NCBI GenBank assembly: GCA_964411065.1
Contig: CAYPJO010000069.1
Coordinates: 1 to 10,133 of the forward strand
Reading direction: 5' to 3'
Origin: DYHD01 sp964411065
Lineage (GTDB): Bacteria; Nitrospirota; Thermodesulfovibrionia; Thermodesulfovibrionales; Dissulfurispiraceae
Length of the DNA stretch: 10,133 nt
Of this stretch, positions 7,740-10,133 are shown piece by piece. Both the position numbers and the translations under genes were made by a program. The notes below the pieces were generated by a model. The model worked only from the letters and a program-made list of their open reading frames with translations. It did no database searches and was not told where the DNA came from. Within the stretch, counting starts at the first letter, position 1. Each line of letters starts with the position of its first letter.

Positions 7740-8288
7740 TCAGCTCTTAATTTCTCCCAATCTTTGAGCGGGCATCTTCAATAATCCCTCAATTATACAA
7801 ATAATAACATTAGCTTGCTTGTCAGTAGCCTCCCCAATGTTTACATTTTTTATCGTGAAATGTGGTAATCTTAAAGATTGAAGGTATCCAATTCGTCTCA
7901 GAAGCGTTGAATAATCATCAAGATGAAATTTTATAGTTACAGGCAAAAAAAGTTCTCCGTCTTTCTCATCAAAGCGTGTGACGGTTATCTCGCTTCCCTT
8001 AAATATCGTTTTGATATCATCCAGGGCAACCAATAAGAGTTCTCGATGGCTTCTATGATTATAGTCTTTTGGCAAAAGAATATTCATCTTTCTCACAAGG
8101 GAATCCATATCTTGAATTGCCTGTTCCATTTTGACCATATTGTTTTTTATATTCTCTTGCCTGGCTATAGCGTCAGACAAACTTTTTTCATATTTTATAA
8201 GTAAAAAAATACCAAATATGACAATGCATAAGGCTATACCTGAAATCAAATAGTAGTTGATATTTGTTTTAAGATAATTATAAATCAT
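7740..8288 (-). CDS. mshJ: MshJ/PilO/GspM-like inner-membrane alignment protein
   Basis: 182 residues with PilO-type architecture: a short cytoplasmic N terminus, one transmembrane helix at about 12-31 (YYLISGIALCIVIFGIFLLI), a predicted coiled coil at about 32-70 and a small alpha/beta periplasmic domain to the C terminus. The phrase LPVTIKFHLDDYSTLLRRIGYLQSL is characteristic of the PilO/GspM ferredoxin-like fold. These proteins pair with PilN-like partners to position the assembly ATPase and the secretin. Its ATG overlaps the stop of the mshI-like gene in an ATGA arrangement, with AGAGG about 10 bases upstream, so the two are translationally coupled, as expected for partners made in fixed ratio. 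Sequence conservation in this family is low, so the call rests on architecture and gene order. Confidence 0.82.
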   Translation of the reverse strand: MIYNYLKTNINYYLISGIALCIVIFGIFLLIKYEKSLSDAIARQENIKNNMVKMEQAIQDMDSLVRKMNILLPKDYNHRSHRELLLVALDDIKTIFKGSEITVTRFDEKDGELFLPVTIKFHLDDYSTLLRRIGYLQSLRLPHFTIKNVNIGEATDKQANVIICIIEGLLKMPAQRLGEIKS

Positions 8289-9625
8289 TGATATTCAACC
8301 TCTACTTGAAATTTTCTGTCTTTTATATCGAGATTGTGTGTTTTGATTTTGAAACCTTCAAGACTGCCGATTGAATTAATAAATCTCTGGTAATGCACCT
8401 GCATATTTGCGAAGCTATCACTTTTAACATGCCCCTTTAATTGTCCTGTTAAACTGCTGGAAGAGGCATTTAGAGATATGGATTCAATTTTGATCTTATC
8501 AGTAGTAATGTTAGAGAGTAAAAACAGAAATTTCTGGCAATCAGGACTTAACATCGAATTATTGAGTGATATTATAAAGGGTTTATATTGCTCTGTTTCT
8601 GTTTTCTTTTTTTCATATTTAGAGAGCAAGTCTGATATTTGGTGAGAATCTGCGCGCATAAGATTTAGCTTATTCTGAAATTCAATGCAGTTTTTTATAA
8701 CAAAGCCAGCATAAAAAATACCTATAAAGGTAAGAAATACAAACAAGATAGTTGAATATCTTAAAAATTGCATTGTTGTATAGAAGTTCTTATACTCGGA
8801 TGTAAGTAAATTTATTTCGCTGCCTTTAGCTACAAACAAAGCAGAAAAAGGACATATAAAATCAAGAAGTTCAGTGCCAACTTCGGGCTGATTGGGAGTA
8901 TTCAGTGCACAGATGACCGGGATAGATGGAAGGCTGGTTCCAGAGTAATGATTACAGATACTTCCTGTGAGCATTACAAAAGAAGGATTTACCCTCAATG
9001 ACTGCCTGCAATAATTAATAGTCATATTTATATTCTGGATATCAAAATCGTTCAGTCCTTTTTCAAAGGAGTGGGTGTTCCTCACAAATTGTATCTGGCC
9101 ATCCTTCATAAGAACCAGAATTTTATCTAACCCTATTTCTGTCACACAAAGGAAAGTCCCTTCAATAGACTTTGCCGTGGTAGCAACAGAAAGGGCGATT
9201 GGATAAATTGCTTTAATGAATTTACCTTTGCTAGTGAATCTTTTAATTATATTATTTATTTCTTCATTCTTTACAGCATAGACGAAAATCTCTAGAACCC
9301 TTTTATTCTCGACAACCTTTTCACCATGAAGCAAATGAATAAAGGAAAAATCATTAAAATCTGCTACCCTTTTTTTAATCTCTGCTTCTACAAGTTTTTT
9401 GATGTATTTCTTTTTTACAGTAGGAATGGAGATTATATCCTGATAAAAACTTTTAAAATGATAAGATACTATGAATTCTTTTATTTTTTCTTTCTCAAGA
9501 AACCCATCAAACTGTTCGTCCTTGAGCATCAAAATATCATCAATTTGAAAGCCTCCTTTTTTGTGGGAGGCATAAACAATTCTAATATTTTCACCCTCGA
9601 AACTAATAGCTACCGACTTAGACAA
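8285..9625 (-). CDS. mshI: MshI/GspL-like protein: PilM-like actin fold fused to PilN-like membrane part (TTG start)
   Basis: 446 residues. Residues 1 to about 270 form a cytoplasmic PilM/GspL-like domain: it starts KSVAISFEGENIRIVYAS (the strand-turn-strand of the actin-like fold) and includes FLCVTEIGLDKILVLMKDG and a central VMLTGS element. INLLTSEYKNF at 271-281 is the typical PilN junction, followed by a transmembrane helix at about 290-311, a coiled coil to about 345 and a periplasmic PilN-like domain (SISLNASSSSLTGQLKGHV and onward). Such a fusion matches MshI and GspL and replaces the separate pilM and pilN genes of Pseudomonas type IV pili. It should recruit the MshE-like ATPase to the membrane. 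The start is TTG at 9625: an in-frame stop lies 12 codons upstream at 9659-9661, and no ATG or GTG occurs in between. It is the first gene of the row. Confidence 0.88.
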   Translation of the reverse strand: MSKSVAISFEGENIRIVYASHKKGGFQIDDILMLKDEQFDGFLEKEKIKEFIVSYHFKSFYQDIISIPTVKKKYIKKLVEAEIKKRVADFNDFSFIHLLHGEKVVENKRVLEIFVYAVKNEEINNIIKRFTSKGKFIKAIYPIALSVATTAKSIEGTFLCVTEIGLDKILVLMKDGQIQFVRNTHSFEKGLNDFDIQNINMTINYCRQSLRVNPSFVMLTGSICNHYSGTSLPSIPVICALNTPNQPEVGTELLDFICPFSALFVAKGSEINLLTSEYKNFYTTMQFLRYSTILFVFLTFIGIFYAGFVIKNCIEFQNKLNLMRADSHQISDLLSKYEKKKTETEQYKPFIISLNNSMLSPDCQKFLFLLSNITTDKIKIESISLNASSSSLTGQLKGHVKSDSFANMQVHYQRFINSIGSLEGFKIKTHNLDIKDRKFQVEVEYQ

Positions 9626-9638
9626 TTTTAGTTTATAA

Positions 9639-9644
9639 TCCTTT
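9639..9644 (-). promoter_or_regulatory. Ribosome binding site of the TTG-start mshI-like gene
   Basis: AAAGGA on the minus strand ends 13 bases before the TTG at 9625. The spacing is longer than usual and the start codon is a weak one. Together they suggest low translation of the first gene of the operon. No in-frame ATG, GTG or TTG lies between the site and 9625. Confidence 0.45.
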
Positions 9645-9712
9645 AAGCTAATTTGATGTTATTTTATTTTTAACCTATAGATTGCTATTACATTACTCAA
9701 TAGATATATGAA

Positions 9713-9742
9713 ATTATAAATAATACTTTGCCCATATGTAAA
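9713..9742 (-). promoter_or_regulatory. Candidate sigma70-type promoter P2 for the pilus operon
   Basis: On the minus strand a -35 TTTACA (9737-9742) and a perfect -10 TATAAT (9713-9718) are separated by 18 bases. Transcription would start near 9706, leaving a leader of about 80 bases before the TTG start at 9625. The match is good, but the region is so AT-rich that chance matches are common. Confidence 0.45.
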
Positions 9743-9782
9743 ACCCTATATAGAAATATTAGTTTATCAGCATAAGACCTAT

Positions 9783-9839
9783 TTATTTGTCTTGTGAAAT
9801 AATCCTATAACCTCTTGTTATGGCTTCAGAAAAAAGCAT
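9783..9839 (-). other. Possible 18-codon leader ORF
   Basis: ATG at 9837-9839 on the minus strand has AAGGA four bases before it and runs 18 codons (MLFSEAITRGYRIISQDK) to TAA. It would lie in a long leader transcribed from the promoter at 9946-9974. The ribosome site is the only support; there is no recognised homologue. It may be a chance ORF or the relic of a longer gene. Confidence 0.15.
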
Positions 9840-9850
9840 CGTATCCTTAT

Positions 9851-9880
9851 AAATATTGTAAAAATTAAATATTGTAAAAA
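9851..9880. repeat. Tandem direct repeat, 14-base unit at 16-base period
   Basis: AAATATTGTAAAAA occurs exactly at 9851-9864 and again at 9867-9880, with TT between. Low-complexity slippage could create this, or it may be a paired protein-binding site on one face of the helix (16 bases is about 1.5 turns, which does not favour same-face binding). It lies between the two candidate operon promoters. Confidence 0.6.
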
Positions 9881-9910
9881 GAATTTTTTTAGGTATATTA
9901 TAAATACCTC

Positions 9911-9924
9911 TTTATTTAAATAAA
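9911..9924. repeat. Perfect 14-base AT palindrome
   Basis: TTTATTTAAATAAA is identical to its own reverse complement. It would sit about 15-28 bases downstream of the start of transcription from the candidate promoter at 9946-9974, where an operator could block elongation. AT-only palindromes arise easily by chance in such sequence, so function is uncertain. Confidence 0.35.
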
Positions 9925-9945
9925 TTAACCCTTGTCCTATAAAAA

Positions 9946-9974
9946 ATAATATCTTATACTACTTATAAAGTCAA
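9946..9974 (-). promoter_or_regulatory. Candidate sigma70-type promoter P1 for the pilus operon
   Basis: On the minus strand a -35 TTGACT (9969-9974) and a -10 TATTAT (9946-9951) are spaced by exactly 17 bases, each with five of six consensus bases. The transcript would have a leader of about 315 bases before the mshI-like gene. An oppositely directed candidate (TTGTCC 9932-9937, TATACT 9955-9960, 17 bases apart) overlaps it on the plus strand, though no plus-strand gene is seen within the window. Confidence 0.4.
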
Positions 9975-10071
9975 TATAATCAGTGATTTAAGAAGCCTGC
10001 CACAGACAGTCTCATTCAAAGGATGCTTGCAATACTTAGGTAAATTATCAAATAGCTAACATGATTCTTTT

Positions 10072-10096
10072 TGACATTATAAACCCATAATTGTCA
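10072..10096. repeat. Imperfect inverted repeat with TGACA/TGTCA arms
   Basis: TGACATTAT (10072-10080) faces ATAATTGTCA (10087-10096) across the 6-base loop AAACCC; all nine left-arm bases pair, with one extra base in the right arm. No T-tract follows directly on either strand, so a terminator is not favoured. It may be a binding site for a dimeric regulator of the operon or of the unseen gene to the right. Confidence 0.45.
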
Positions 10097-10133
10097 TTAG
10101 AGTTTTAATTAACTGTAGGTGTCCCTTATTGCT

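Larger units (their letters stand above)
9626..10133. other. AT-rich intergenic region upstream of the pilus operon
   Basis: About 508 bases with no convincing long ORF on either strand and clearly lower GC than the genes. It holds two candidate minus-strand promoters (9713-9742 and 9946-9974), a tandem repeat (9851-9880), an AT-only palindrome (9911-9924) and an inverted repeat (10072-10096), each listed separately. A five-base hairpin, ATAAC/GTTAT at 9807-9821, is also present but too short to weigh. No tRNA, rRNA or riboswitch pattern was recognised. The neighbouring gene on the right is not reached. Confidence 0.7.

Noticed and set aside
9326..9631. Plus-strand open frame of about 100 codons, rich in Phe, Ile and Tyr
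   Set aside because: Lies wholly opposite the mshI-like gene (covering its start) and its composition is what the antisense of a Lys/Glu-rich gene gives; no domain seen.
9993..10050. Possible sigma54 (-24/-12) promoter: TGGCA on the minus strand and TTGCAA on the plus strand, considered because pilin genes often use sigma54
   Set aside because: The minus-strand TGGCA lacks a TTGC at the required spacing, and the plus-strand TTGC lacks a GG element upstream.
1..10133. CRISPR array, tRNA, rRNA, transposase or integrase
   Set aside because: No regularly spaced repeats beyond the two-copy 16-base unit, no cloverleaf or rRNA-like stretch noticed, and all long frames are explained by pilus or secretion genes and their accessories.

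Overview
The window holds one coherent block of type IV pilus / type II secretion-like machinery, most like the MSHA (mannose-sensitive haemagglutinin) pilus biogenesis cluster first known from Vibrio. Seven genes run leftward on the minus strand from 9625 to 1539. In transcription order they are an MshI-like PilM-PilN fusion, an MshJ/PilO-like protein, an MshK/GspC-like protein, an MshL-like secretin, an MshE-like assembly ATPase, an MshG/PilC-like platform protein and an MshM/GspA(ExeA)-like AAA+ ATPase with a C-terminal SH3b domain. Two plus-strand genes at the left converge on this row: a 5'-truncated lytic transglycosylase (1-480) and a membrane-anchored TPR protein resembling MshN (488-1513).

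The genes work as one envelope-spanning machine. The secretin forms the outer-membrane gate. The MshI/J/K-like proteins form the inner-membrane alignment complex, with the GspC-like domain of MshK expected to touch the secretin's periplasmic N domains. MshG is the inner-membrane platform that the hexameric ATPase MshE drives. MshM and MshN are accessory proteins. The transglycosylase would open peptidoglycan. No pilin, minor pilin or prepilin peptidase is present in the window, so whether this builds a pilus or secretes protein cannot be decided here.

The six junctions of the minus row are a 4-base ATGA overlap (I/J), 2 bases (J/K), an overlap of 1 or 28 bases depending on the secretin start (K/L), 1 base (L/E), a TAATG overlap (E/G) and 56 bases (G/M). 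This is a tightly coupled operon. Its order (I-J-K-L-E-G-M, with N convergent) differs from the Vibrio order I-J-K-L-M-N-E-G.

The right end (9626-10133) is a very AT-rich non-coding region of about 508 bases. It carries two candidate sigma70-type promoters facing the operon, a 16-base tandem repeat, an all-AT 14-base palindrome, a near-perfect inverted repeat with TGACA arms, and possibly a short leader ORF.

The organism is a diderm (secretin, lipoprotein signal, GspC/GspL-type parts) with a low-GC genome. MSHA-like clusters with these divergent sequences occur in Nitrospirota (Thermodesulfovibrio relatives) and Desulfobacterota-like bacteria. I favour such a lineage, but that placement is a guess. 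Nothing mobile (integrase, transposase, CRISPR, tRNA) was seen.
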